Source: an uncultured Clostridia bacterium (GTDB lineage: Bacteria; Bacillota; Clostridia; UBA1381). Taken from it: 64,000 nt of DNA. The translations under genes were made by a program, and so were the position numbers. Each line of letters opens with the position of its first letter. Within the stretch, counting starts at the first letter, position 1. Below the pieces are notes generated by a model, which was not told the origin of the DNA, did no database searches, and saw nothing but the letters and a program-made list of their open reading frames with translations. The DNA is taken from assembly GCA_947631235.1 (NCBI GenBank), contig CANRKO010000001.1, positions 434,001 to 498,000 of the forward strand, given 5' to 3'. Of this stretch, positions 14,470-21,818 are shown piece after piece.

Positions 14470-16128
14470 TTACTTCGCGTCAATCATTCGCACAATAACC
14501 GCTGACGCCTCGGCTCTGGTGAGGCTTTTCGCCGGACCGAATGAGCCGTCGCTGTAACCCGAAATTATGCCGGTGGAGTACGCGTCGGCAACGTAGGGGC
14601 GGTACGCCTCGGCGACGTAATTCCAGTCGGTGATTTTGCTCGTGTCGGGGTTAGCGGCTTTCGCCTTGCCGAGATAATCGAGTGTGCGGCTGATGATTTT
14701 CGCCATTTCCGCGCGTGTTATCGGCGTGTTTACCGCGAGAAGGTCTGTGTCTTCTGCCGTAACGATACCAGCGTCAACCGCGGCATTAAGCGTAGCCTTC
14801 GCCCAGTCCGCCCAATTTGCATTGAGCGTGCTTGCGGGCGCGGCATTTACATCACCTTTATACGTCAGTTTCATTACGACAGTGAGGAATTCTTCGTGTG
14901 TAATCTGATTGTCAGGCTTGAACGTTCCGTCTTCGTAGCCGTTGAAGCCGCCAAGCTCCGTTATGCGCTTGATGTTATCATACGCCCAATGTGTTTCGGG
15001 AACGTCAGTAAACGAATTGGTATGCGGCGCAGTTGTCGGCTGTGGAGCAGGTTCTTCCGTGGGAGCTGCTGTGGAAACAGGCGTTGGTTCGGGTGTTTCT
15101 GTCGGAGTAGGTGCATTAGGAACATCTACGGGGAAATCAAACGCACCTTCGCCGATTGTTGTTACGCTGTCAGGTAAAGTTATGTTTGTCAGTGAAGTAC
15201 AACCCCGAAATGCATAGTTGTCAATATCTGTTACACCATCAGGAATTGTTACGCCTGTTAAAGCGTTGCAGTTCTGAAACGCGCTCACACCGATACTTGT
15301 TACGCTGTCGGGTATCGTTATGTTTGTCAATGAGGTGCAGTCCTTGAATGCGTCATTACCGATTGTTGTTACACTGTTAGGAATTGTAACGTTTTCCAAT
15401 GATGAACAAAATGAAAATGTAGATTTACCGATTGTTGTTACGATATCAGGAATTGTAACGTTTATCAATGCCGAGCAACTTTGAAATGCACTTTCACCAA
15501 TGCTCGTTACACTGTCAGGTATCGTTATATTCTCTAGTGATCTACAGCAATTAAATGCCCCAATACCGATACTTGTAACACTGTCGGGTATCGTAATGTT
15601 TTTTAAGTTTTCACAACCGTTGAACATAGTATCACCGATACTTGTAACACCATCAAGCATTATTACAGTTTCCAATGAGTCGCAGCCTGCAAATGCGTGA
15701 TCACTGATGTTTGTTACGCTGCCGGGTATCGTTATAGTCGTAAAGCCGCAGCCTACAAACACATTGCTGCCGATACTTGTTACTCTATCCGGTATTGTTA
15801 TGCTCTTTAATTCGTCACAGCCGCAGAACGCAAAGTCGCCGATACTTGTAACGCTGTCGGGTATCGTTACGCTCGTTATGCCATCGCCGCAGTAAAACGC
15901 ATAATCACCAATGCTCGTTACGGGTAAACCGTCAATCTCGGCGGGAATTACAACATCACTGTAGTAAGGGTTGAAGTAATCGCTGATTGTGATGCTCGAA
16001 CCGTTGACTTTATAATACAAGTGGTCATCGTATGGGGTTCCGTTAGGTTCATAAGCGCTTGCAATGCACGGCATGAACATTGCGAGCATACTGAGTGTGA
16101 GCATAATGCTTAAAATCTTTTTCTTCAT
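14470..16128 (-). CDS. BspA-type leucine-rich-repeat surface protein with three SLH domains
   Basis: A 552-residue exported, wall-anchored protein. The signal peptide is MKKKILSIMLTLSMLAMFMP plus about ten residues. About twelve tandem LRR_5 (BspA-type) repeats of 23 residues follow (about 50-340), each built on SVTSIGDxAFxGCxxLxxITIPD-like units. A Pro/Thr/Glu linker covers about 345-380. Three SLH domains at about 383-552 begin at FTDVPETHWAYDNI, NWADWAKATLNAAV and ITDWNYVAEAYRPYV. SLH domains bind pyruvylated secondary wall polymer. BspA repeats often mediate adhesion. The start ATG 16128 follows GGAAAGGAAG. A leader with an internal terminator precedes the gene. Confidence 0.9.
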   Translation of the reverse strand: MKKKILSIMLTLSMLAMFMPCIASAYEPNGTPYDDHLYYKVNGSSITISDYFNPYYSDVVIPAEIDGLPVTSIGDYAFYCGDGITSVTIPDSVTSIGDFAFCGCDELKSITIPDRVTSIGSNVFVGCGFTTITIPGSVTNISDHAFAGCDSLETVIMLDGVTSIGDTMFNGCENLKNITIPDSVTSIGIGAFNCCRSLENITIPDSVTSIGESAFQSCSALINVTIPDIVTTIGKSTFSFCSSLENVTIPNSVTTIGNDAFKDCTSLTNITIPDSVTSIGVSAFQNCNALTGVTIPDGVTDIDNYAFRGCTSLTNITLPDSVTTIGEGAFDFPVDVPNAPTPTETPEPTPVSTAAPTEEPAPQPTTAPHTNSFTDVPETHWAYDNIKRITELGGFNGYEDGTFKPDNQITHEEFLTVVMKLTYKGDVNAAPASTLNANWADWAKATLNAAVDAGIVTAEDTDLLAVNTPITRAEMAKIISRTLDYLGKAKAANPDTSKITDWNYVAEAYRPYVADAYSTGIISGYSDGSFGPAKSLTRAEASAVIVRMIDAK

Positions 16129-16184
16129 TGTGTAAATCTTCCTTTCCATATTTTTTTTGATTTTTTGAGGATTTAGCGTAAACT

Positions 16185-16220
16185 AAAAATGCGTAGCTCC
16201 ACTTAACGCAAAGCTACGCA
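16185..16220 (-). terminator. Intrinsic terminator inside the LRR-SLH leader (attenuator candidate)
   Basis: On the minus strand, TGCGTAGCT pairs with AGCTACGCA around a 13-nt loop and is followed by TTTTT. It lies after the leader promoter and about 57 bases before the LRR-SLH start codon. It is homologous to the terminator at 9820-9851, with a paired A-U to G-C change in the stem. Confidence 0.8.
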
Positions 16221-16375
16221 ATAAAAAGAACGCGGTCTTTGACATTAAATGTTGCTACACATTTTTTCCTCAATAAAAACCATCAGTTATGGTATAAGAA
16301 TAATAGTCAAAACCTACGCCTTTTCCATAGAGCGTAAGCCATAACTGACGGGATATTAAAGAAAAAATTGTAGCA
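16185..16375 (-). ncRNA. Structured 5' leader of the LRR-SLH gene, copy 2 of the two-copy leader element
   Basis: Read on the minus strand, the predicted transcript starts at about 16375 with TGCTACA. This closes with TGTAGCA (16253-16259) and extends through an AT stem (16361-16368 with 16261-16268). An inner helix pairs 16339-16348 with 16283-16292 (TCAGTTATGG and its complement). Inside it is a small TACGC/GCGTA hairpin. Then come the 22-nt block (16246-16267), CCGCGTT (16229-16235) and the terminator. The block matches the CHAP leader at 20 of 22 positions. No ORF is present between 16129 and 16485. Confidence 0.7.
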
Positions 16376-16380
16376 GATAT

Positions 16381-16409
16381 ATTATAGCACTTTTTGGGAA
16401 AATTGTAAA
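16381..16409 (-). promoter_or_regulatory. Promoter of the LRR-SLH leader
   Basis: On the minus strand, TTTACA (16404-16409), 17 bases, TATAAT (16381-16386). The predicted start at about 16375 coincides with the first base of the leader closing helix. Confidence 0.7.
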
Positions 16410-16421
16410 GGGGCAAAATAT

Positions 16422-16449
16422 AAAAAAAGAACAGCCGTAAAGCCGTTCT
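16422..16449 (-). terminator. Intrinsic terminator after tmRNA
   Basis: On the minus strand, AGAACGGC pairs with GCTGTTCT and is followed by a run of seven T. Confidence 0.88.
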
Positions 16450-16485
16450 CGTTGCGGAAGCGTCAGTGTTCGACACTTCGCGGTC

Positions 16486-16833
16486 TGGTGGAGCTGAGGA
16501 GAATCGAACTCCTGTCCGAAAACAAGTCCGGTCGAACCTCTCCGAGCGCAGACTGCGGTTAAAATTCCCTTCCGCACCGCTTCGCAATCTAAGCTATGCG
16601 GTCGGTAGCTCCTAAGTCATGGATAAGGTCGGAGCGAGCCTTAACTCACGTTCACCGCTTAAATGATGCCGGCTGCGCGCCGCGGTACTCACGCAGGCGA
16701 CAACGCCGCAATTAGGCAGCGTAAGCTAATTCTGTATCGTTAGCGTTTATATTTAAGTTTGAGCTTTTAAGGTGGCGCTCACCACCGCTCGCTGTTCGGC
16801 GTTCATCGTCCCCGTCGAAGCCATTGCAGCCCC
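16486..16833 (-). ncRNA. ssrA: Transfer-messenger RNA (tmRNA)
   Basis: A 348-nt tmRNA that rescues stalled ribosomes with SmpB. The 5' end GGGGCTGCAATGGCTTCGAC and the 3' end with GAATCGATT-type T arm (GTTCGATT, CTCC ACCA) form the tRNA-like domain, with acceptor GGGGCTG/CAGCTCC and an encoded CCA. The tag reading frame is visible on the minus strand at 16712-16744. From the GCT resume codon it gives A-N-D-T-E-L-A-Y-A-A and a TAA stop. The resume codon is inferred from the usual layout. Short antisense and sense frames here are not genes. Confidence 0.95.
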
Positions 16834-16871
16834 ATGTAATTCGTTATATATTATATCCGCTTACGTGATAA

Positions 16872-16900
16872 AGTATAACATTTTTACACCGCGATGTCAA
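16872..16900 (-). promoter_or_regulatory. tmRNA promoter
   Basis: On the minus strand, TTGACA (16895-16900), 17 bases, TATACT (16872-16877). Transcription would start about 30 bases before the mature 5' end, which is normally made by RNase P. Confidence 0.75.
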
Positions 16901-16920
16901 TACGCTTTATTTGTGCAACA

Positions 16921-16952
16921 AAAAATCGGAACGGAGCAAAGCCCATTCCGAT
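16921..16952 (-). terminator. Intrinsic terminator after tRNA-Leu
   Basis: On the minus strand, ATCGGAATGG pairs with CCGTTCCGAT and is followed by a T-run. It starts right after the tRNA CCA end. Confidence 0.85.
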
Positions 16953-16953
16953 G

Positions 16954-17040
16954 TGGTGCGGATAACAGGACTTGAACCTGCATGAAGGAACCCTCACTAG
17001 AACCTGAATCTAGCGCGTCTGCCAATTCCGCCATATCCGC
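16954..17040 (-). tRNA. tRNA-Leu (anticodon CAG)
   Basis: A complete 87-nt class II tRNA. The acceptor is GCGGATA/TATCCGC, the anticodon stem is CTAGA/TCTAG with loop TTCAGGT, a long variable arm (GTGAGGGTTCCTTC region) follows, the T arm carries GTTCAAGTC, and CCA is encoded. Anticodon CAG reads CUG. Confidence 0.97.
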
Positions 17041-17053
17041 ATATCGCTCATCT

Positions 17054-17082
17054 ATTATAACAGAAGAAATATCAAATTGCAA
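17054..17082 (-). promoter_or_regulatory. tRNA-Leu promoter
   Basis: On the minus strand, TTGCAA (17077-17082), 17 bases, TATAAT (17054-17059), then the tRNA after about 13 bases. Confidence 0.75.
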
Positions 17083-17239
17083 GTCTTTATTTGAAATTTT
17101 TTTGAAATAAAAATTCAAATTCGCCGGCAATGCCTTCACTTGTTCATGTCGCATTAAAAAAGCCGCCCTCCGATGGCATGACATAAGACAGTATAATCAA
17201 TAATTTTATGACAGGCTGTCGGACAGGGTAAGAGAAACG

Positions 17240-17269
17240 GCATATCGCTTGAATGGCGATATGCTTTTT
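17240..17269 (+). terminator. Orphan intrinsic terminator on the plus strand
   Basis: GCATATCGC pairs with GCGATATGC around a 6-nt loop and is followed by TTTTTCTTT. No plus-strand gene lies upstream, since 17041-17239 holds no ORF with a ribosome-binding site. It may end a small RNA that begins after TATAAT at 17192-17197. The rest of 17270-17420 shows nothing beyond AT-rich spacer. Confidence 0.7.
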
Positions 17270-17424
17270 CTTTACGTATAATGTCCTCATTTATAAGATA
17301 TTTATAGTTCTGAAACCCGCATAAACACTTACTCTTTTAACGGCAAAAACGCCAAAATTGATATACCCCTTATGTTTGTATTCCTATCCTCAAAAATGAG
17401 GTCAAAACTTTCTACACAAAAATA

Positions 17425-17481
17425 TTAACATACAATTAACCTGGCCGCGCTTTCGGAATTAACATCACCTGTGCTAATATT
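17425..17481 (+). promoter_or_regulatory. PHO boxes and promoter of the pst operon
   Basis: TTAACA-type repeats lie at 17425-17430 (TTAACA), 17436-17441 (TTAACC) and 17459-17464 (TTAACA). The first two are exactly 11 bp apart and the third is two turns further on. This is the direct-repeat pattern bound by PhoP in Gram-positive bacteria. A -10 box TAATAT (17476-17481) follows without a good -35, as expected for an activated promoter. The PhoP homologue is encoded at 21.8 kb. Confidence 0.78.
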
Positions 17482-17523
17482 GAATCGTATCAAAGATACA
17501 ATAATTTTCGGAAGGTGATTTTT

Positions 17524-18339
17524 ATGAAAAAATTTATTGCAACGCTGCTTGCCGTCGGAATATCGGCGGCGGCTCTTGCGGGGTGCGGAGGGACGGCGGA
17601 CGGTACAACACAGACGGTATCGACGGACGGTTCGACTTCGATGGAGAAGGTTATCGGGTATTTGAGCGAGGCGTATATGGCTGAAAACGGCGGTACGAAG
17701 ATCACATATAACCCGACAGGCTCCGGCGCGGGGATACAGGCGGTGTCGGAGGGACGCTGCGACATTGGGCTTTCGAGCCGCGATTTGAAGCCGGAGGAAG
17801 CGGAAACTCTTGACGCTGAAGTGATCGCAATCGACGGGATTGCGATGATCGTAAATCCGCAGAATCCTGTGTCGGATCTGACTATCGAGCAGATTGGGAA
17901 GCTCTACAAGGGCGAGATCGCGAATTGGAGCGAGGTCGGCGGCTCGGACGCGCCGGTGGTTCTGATAGGGCGCGAGGCGGCTTCGGGCACGCGCGACGGA
18001 TTTGAGTCGATAACGGGAACGGAGGACGCGTGCAAATACACGCAGGAGCTTACCTCGACCGGCGACGTTGTTCAGACCGTTTCTACAAACCCGAACGCGA
18101 TAGGCTACGCGTCGCTCGCGTCGGTCAATGACAGCGTAAAGCTGCTGTCGGTCGAGGGAGTTACTCCGTCAACCGAAACGATACAGAACGGAACGTATAA
18201 AATTCAGCGCGATTTCGTGTTCGTTACTCCGAAAAACAAGGAATTGTCCGAAGCGGCGCAAGCATTTATGGATTACGCGTCGAGCGCGGTGGCTGACGAA
18301 ATGATTGAAAAAGCGGGCGCGGTGTCGGTCAAGAGGTGA
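17524..18339 (+). CDS. pstS: Phosphate ABC transporter substrate-binding lipoprotein PstS
   Basis: A 271-residue lipoprotein. The lipobox LAGC is at about residues 20-23, so Cys23 would be lipidated. The mature protein starts with a Gly/Thr-rich linker and then VSTDGSTSMEKVIGYL, the phosphate-binding loop. ASGTRDGFES further on is the second ligand-binding signature of PstS. It captures inorganic phosphate outside the membrane for PstCAB. The start ATG 17524 follows GGAAGGTGAT; the GTG at 17515 lies within that site. It is first gene of pstSCAB-phoU, and pstC begins 6 bp after its stop. Confidence 0.96.
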   Translation: MKKFIATLLAVGISAAALAGCGGTADGTTQTVSTDGSTSMEKVIGYLSEAYMAENGGTKITYNPTGSGAGIQAVSEGRCDIGLSSRDLKPEEAETLDAEVIAIDGIAMIVNPQNPVSDLTIEQIGKLYKGEIANWSEVGGSDAPVVLIGREAASGTRDGFESITGTEDACKYTQELTSTGDVVQTVSTNPNAIGYASLASVNDSVKLLSVEGVTPSTETIQNGTYKIQRDFVFVTPKNKELSEAAQAFMDYASSAVADEMIEKAGAVSVKR

Positions 18340-18345
18340 CGCGCC

Positions 18346-19227
18346 GTGAAAAATCTGAAAAAGACAACAGACGCGCTTGAAAAAGCGATGAACGCCGTGT
18401 TTACATTCTGCGGATTTTTAGCGGTCGCGTTTGTGCTGGTGATAACGGTGTTCCTCGTGATAAGCGGCATTCCGGCGATAGGTGAGATCGGAATAACGGA
18501 TTTCCTTTTCGGCAGGGTTTGGGCGTCAACAGCAGCCGAGCCGCAGTACGGTATTTTACCGTTCATATTGACCTCCGTCTACGGAACGGCGGGCGCGATC
18601 GTGATAGGCGTGCCGATAGGGCTTATGTGCGCGGTGTATCTCGCGAAAATGTCGGGCGGCAAAAGCGCGGGGATCGTGCGGACGGCGGTGGATCTGCTGT
18701 CGGGAATACCGTCGGTGGTATACGGTTTATTGGGCATGATAATCATAGTCCCGCTCGTGCGCAAGGTTTTCGGTCTGCCCGACGGCGCAAACCTGTTTTC
18801 GGCTATAATCGTGCTCGCGGTAATGATTTTGCCGTCGGTGATTTCCGTATCGGAAACAGCGATAAAAGCTGTGCCGAAGGAGTACGAGGAAGCTTCATTG
18901 GCGCTCGGCGCGACGAAAACGGAAACGGTTTTCAAGGTGGTCGTACCCGCCGCGAAAAGCGGTATACTCACCGCCGTGGTGCTCGGAATAGGCAGGGCGA
19001 TAGGCGAGGCTATGGCGGTCATGATGGTCGCGGGAAACGTCGCGAATATGCCGAGCTTGTTTCAAAGCGTGCGCTTTCTCACAACGGCGGTCGCGAGCGA
19101 GATGTCGTACTCATCGGGACTGCAAAGGCAAGCGCTGTTCTCGATTGCGCTGGTGCTGTTCGTGTTCATTATGATAATAAATCTTATACTGAATTTCATT
19201 GTGAAGCGGGGTGAGAGTGATGAATAG
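18346..19227 (+). CDS. pstC: Phosphate ABC transporter permease PstC
   Basis: A 293-residue membrane protein with about six transmembrane segments. The EAA-type loop that contacts PstB is visible as EEASLALGATKTETVFKVV, followed by RAIGEAMAVMMVAGN, both hallmarks of PstC. It forms the channel with PstA. The start is a GTG at 18346 after AAGAGGTGA; no better ATG exists nearby. The 3' end overlaps pstA by 8 bp, indicating translational coupling. Confidence 0.95.
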   Translation: MKNLKKTTDALEKAMNAVFTFCGFLAVAFVLVITVFLVISGIPAIGEIGITDFLFGRVWASTAAEPQYGILPFILTSVYGTAGAIVIGVPIGLMCAVYLAKMSGGKSAGIVRTAVDLLSGIPSVVYGLLGMIIIVPLVRKVFGLPDGANLFSAIIVLAVMILPSVISVSETAIKAVPKEYEEASLALGATKTETVFKVVVPAAKSGILTAVVLGIGRAIGEAMAVMMVAGNVANMPSLFQSVRFLTTAVASEMSYSSGLQRQALFSIALVLFVFIMIINLILNFIVKRGESDE

Positions 19228-20092
19228 CGGAATATCTAAAAGACGCAGAATTGAAATCGCAGTATTGAACGCGCTTGTGTACGTCTGCGCGGGGCTGATG
19301 TGCCTTATGCTTTTGGGGATTATCGGCTACATTCTCGTGCGTGGCATACCGCATATAACGCCCGGACTGCTCACGTCAAAGCCGAGCCTTATAAACGACA
19401 CGATAGGAATTTTGCCGAATATCTTAAACACGCTCTACATTATTATCGTGACGCTTATAATCGTGCTGCCGATCGGCGTGGGCGCGGCGGTCTACCTTAA
19501 TGAGTACGCGAGAAATAAGCGGATCGTGCGGATAATCGAGCTTGCTACGGAAACGCTGTCGGGCATTCCATCGATTATATACGGACTTGTCGGAATGCTG
19601 ATATTCGTGCAGTTTTTCTCACTTGGCACGAGCCTTATCGCGGGCGCTCTGACGCTCGTAATAATGACGCTGCCAACAATCATAAAAACAACGCAGGAGA
19701 GCCTTAAAACCGTGCCGAACGGCTACCGCGAGGGCGCGCTGGGTCTCGGCGCGGGCAAGTGGTATATGATACGCACAACGGTGCTGCCGTCGGCGATAGA
19801 CGGAATCGTGACGGGCTGCATTTTGTCTGTCGGAAGGATCGTCGGCGAGAGCGCGGCGCTGCTGTTTACGGCGGGCATGGCGAATGAAATACTCGGTATT
19901 TGGGAAAGCGTAATGCCCGGCAAGGCAGGCTCGACGCTCACGGTCGCGCTGTATATGTACGCGAAGGAGCGCGGCGAGTTTGACATAGCGTTCTCGATTG
20001 CGGCGATACTGCTGATACTGACGCTTATCATAAACCTCGCGGCAAAGTTCGCGGCGAAAAGGCTTCGTAGAAAGGAAAATGAAAATGGCTGA
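19220..20092 (+). CDS. pstA: Phosphate ABC transporter permease PstA
   Basis: A 290-residue membrane protein with about six transmembrane segments, the second half of the phosphate channel. The EAA loop reads [21 protein letters not shown], here split at its Y, and is followed by [15 protein letters not shown]. The preferred start is ATG 19220, after GGGGTGAGAG; a GTG at 19211 is possible but sits inside that site. It overlaps pstC by 8 bp and pstB by 8 bp. Confidence 0.95.
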   Translation: MNSGISKRRRIEIAVLNALVYVCAGLMCLMLLGIIGYILVRGIPHITPGLLTSKPSLINDTIGILPNILNTLYIIIVTLIIVLPIGVGAAVYLNEYARNKRIVRIIELATETLSGIPSIIYGLVGMLIFVQFFSLGTSLIAGALTLVIMTLPTIIKTTQESLKTVPNGYREGALGLGAGKWYMIRTTVLPSAIDGIVTGCILSVGRIVGESAALLFTAGMANEILGIWESVMPGKAGSTLTVALYMYAKERGEFDIAFSIAAILLILTLIINLAAKFAAKRLRRKENENG

Positions 20093-20837
20093 TATTTTAA
20101 GGGCGCAAAGGCTCGATTTGTGGTACAACGCGCATCAGGCGCTTAAAAATATAAATATGGATATTCCCGAAAAGCGAATCACAGCGTTGATCGGACCGTC
20201 CGGCTGCGGCAAATCGACGTTTCTGAAAACGCTCAACCGCATGAACGACCTCGTTGAAGGCTGTCATATCAAAGGCGAAGTCACTCTTGACGGGGTGGAC
20301 ATTTACAAGGATATGAATGTGAACGTGCTGCGGAAACGCGTCGGAATGGTGTTCCAAAAACCGAACCCGTTCCCGATGAGCATTTACGACAACATCGCCT
20401 ACGGACCGAGAATACACGGGATAAAGTCGCGCGTGAAACTCGACGAGATCGTGGAGCGGTCGTTAAGACAGGCGGCGATATGGGACGAGTGCAAGGACAG
20501 GCTCAAGAAAAGCGCGCTCGGCATGAGCGGAGGTCAGCAGCAGCGGCTATGTATCGCGCGTGCGCTTGCCGTCGAGCCGGAAATACTTTTAATGGACGAG
20601 CCGACATCCGCGCTCGATCCTATCTCAACATCGAAGATAGAGGATCTGGCGGCGGAGCTGCGCGAAAAATACACGATAGTGATAGTCACGCACAATATGC
20701 AGCAGGCGGCGCGAATAGCGGACAGGACGGCGTTTTTCCTGCTCGGCAAGATCATTGAGTACGACGACACGGAAAAGATGTTCTCAATGCCCGCCGACAA
20801 GAGGACGGAGGATTATATAACAGGGAGGTTCGGATAA
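20085..20837 (+). CDS. pstB: Phosphate ABC transporter ATP-binding protein PstB
   Basis: A 250-residue ABC ATPase. Walker A is GPSGCGKST (about 38-46), the Q-loop region has [15 protein letters not shown] (typical of PstB), the signature is [15 protein letters not shown], Walker B is [12 protein letters not shown], and the switch His is in [10 protein letters not shown]. It powers PstCA import of phosphate. ATG 20079 and ATG 20085 are both possible; I chose 20085 because its distance to AAAGGA is more usual. The stop overlaps the phoU start (TAATG). Confidence 0.97.
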   Translation: MADILRAQRLDLWYNAHQALKNINMDIPEKRITALIGPSGCGKSTFLKTLNRMNDLVEGCHIKGEVTLDGVDIYKDMNVNVLRKRVGMVFQKPNPFPMSIYDNIAYGPRIHGIKSRVKLDEIVERSLRQAAIWDECKDRLKKSALGMSGGQQQRLCIARALAVEPEILLMDEPTSALDPISTSKIEDLAAELREKYTIVIVTHNMQQAARIADRTAFFLLGKIIEYDDTEKMFSMPADKRTEDYITGRFG

Positions 20838-21478
20838 TGCGGAATAAATTTGACGAGCAATTAGCGCATCTTAACGACGAGCTTACGACGATGGGCGCGC
20901 TGTGCGAGGAAGCAATAAGCGGCTGCGTGAAGTATCTCACAGAGGGCGGCGATGATATGCGCGACACGGCTCTCGAAGCGGACAGGCAGATAGACCAAAA
21001 GGAGCGCGATATAGAGCGGCTTTGTATGCGACTGTTATTGCAGCAGCAGCCGGTGGCGACAGATCTGAGAGTAATATCGTCCGCGCTGAAAATGATTTCC
21101 GACATGGAGCGCATAGGCGATCAGGCGACGGATATTACGGAGATCGTAAAGCATATCAAGGGCAGCGCGCCTGTGAGCAAGACGCACATAACGGAAATGG
21201 CGCGCGCGACGATAAAAATGGTGACGGACAGCGTGGAATCGTTCGTGAAAAAGAATATTTCACTCGCGCAATCAGTTATCGGTCAGGACGACGCGGTGGA
21301 CGCGCTGTTCGATAAGGTCAAAAACGAGCTTATAGAAGCGGTGCGCGAAGGCAAAGACAGTGCGGAGGCGCTCATTGATTTGCTGATGATTGCGAAATAT
21401 TTCGAGCGCATCGGCGACCATGCGGAAAATATCGCGGAGTGGGTGATTTATTCGATAACGAATAAACGTCCGTGTTGA
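20837..21478 (+). CDS. phoU: Phosphate signalling protein PhoU
   Basis: A 213-residue protein made of two three-helix PhoU repeats. Each contains the metal-binding E/D-x-x-x-D type motif: ALEADRQIDQKERDIE in the first half and VIGQDDAVDALFDKV in the second. The end reads IAKYFERIGDHAENIAEW. PhoU links the Pst transporter to the PhoR kinase and keeps the regulon off when phosphate is plentiful. It overlaps pstB by one base, which fits the usual last position of the pst operon. The promoter of phoPR overlaps its stop codon. Confidence 0.95.
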   Translation: MRNKFDEQLAHLNDELTTMGALCEEAISGCVKYLTEGGDDMRDTALEADRQIDQKERDIERLCMRLLLQQQPVATDLRVISSALKMISDMERIGDQATDITEIVKHIKGSAPVSKTHITEMARATIKMVTDSVESFVKKNISLAQSVIGQDDAVDALFDKVKNELIEAVREGKDSAEALIDLLMIAKYFERIGDHAENIAEWVIYSITNKRPC

Positions 21479-21503
21479 AAATCCCGTGAAGTGGGTGTAT
21501 AAT
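21475..21503 (+). promoter_or_regulatory. Promoter of phoPR
   Basis: TTGAAA (21475-21480, overlapping the phoU stop), 17 bases, TATAAT (21498-21503). The predicted start at about 21510 coincides with the left arm of a 15-bp inverted repeat. Confidence 0.65.
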
Positions 21504-21510
21504 GTGTGTG

Positions 21511-21794
21511 GTAAATTATGATTTAGCGCAATATTGCGATGTGTCGCAAATGCGGGCGACCGCAAGGGTCGCCCCTACGGATTACAATTTACGTTGTCCG
21601 TATAAAATAACAAAATATCAACGTGTCGTAGGGGCGACCCTCGCGGTCGCCCGTCCACGATAACCCGAATGCAATAGGGTGTCGCGCAAACGGGCTGTCG
21701 AGGGCGCCAGCCCCTACGGCGCATAATTTCAAAATTACGGGTGTAGGGGACGACGCCCCGACGTCCCGCATTTCGCCGTTAAATCATAATTTAC
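21511..21794 (+). repeat. Inverted-repeat-bounded element with REP-like palindromes in the phoU-phoP gap
   Basis: The 340-bp gap contains no ORF. A perfect 15-bp inverted repeat, GTAAATTATGATTTA (21511-21525) and its complement (21780-21794), bounds it. Inside are four GC-rich palindromes of about 26 bp: 21554-21580, its inverted copy 21628-21653, 21692-21719, and 21743-21768. Three of them include CCCCTACGG or its complement. A related single copy lies at 34468-34493. It is either a MITE-like insertion carrying REP units or a long structured leader of phoPR, since the transcript would start at the left arm and the ribosome-binding site follows the right arm. Confidence 0.75.
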
Positions 21795-21818
21795 ATCACC
21801 AAAGGAGGGGAATATTCA

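Noticed and set aside
15156-15900. Tandem 69-bp DNA repeats in the LRR region considered as a mobile or phase-variable repeat
   Set aside because: They are the coding repeats of the 23-residue BspA-type LRR units and have diverged at many bases; no slippage tract is seen.
16190-16221. A plus-strand segment resembling part of a c-di-GMP-I riboswitch (ACGCAAAGCTACG)
   Set aside because: The other conserved half (GCAAACC-type loop) is missing, and the plus strand here leads into the antisense of tmRNA. The match comes from the minus-strand terminator stem.
16270-16587. Open frames over the tmRNA 3' end and the LRR-SLH leader
   Set aside because: They cover structured RNA and lack ribosome-binding sites.
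21541-21768. Regular GC-rich repeats considered as a CRISPR array
   Set aside because: Units are palindromes in alternating orientation with unequal spacing and no spacers, and no cas genes are nearby.
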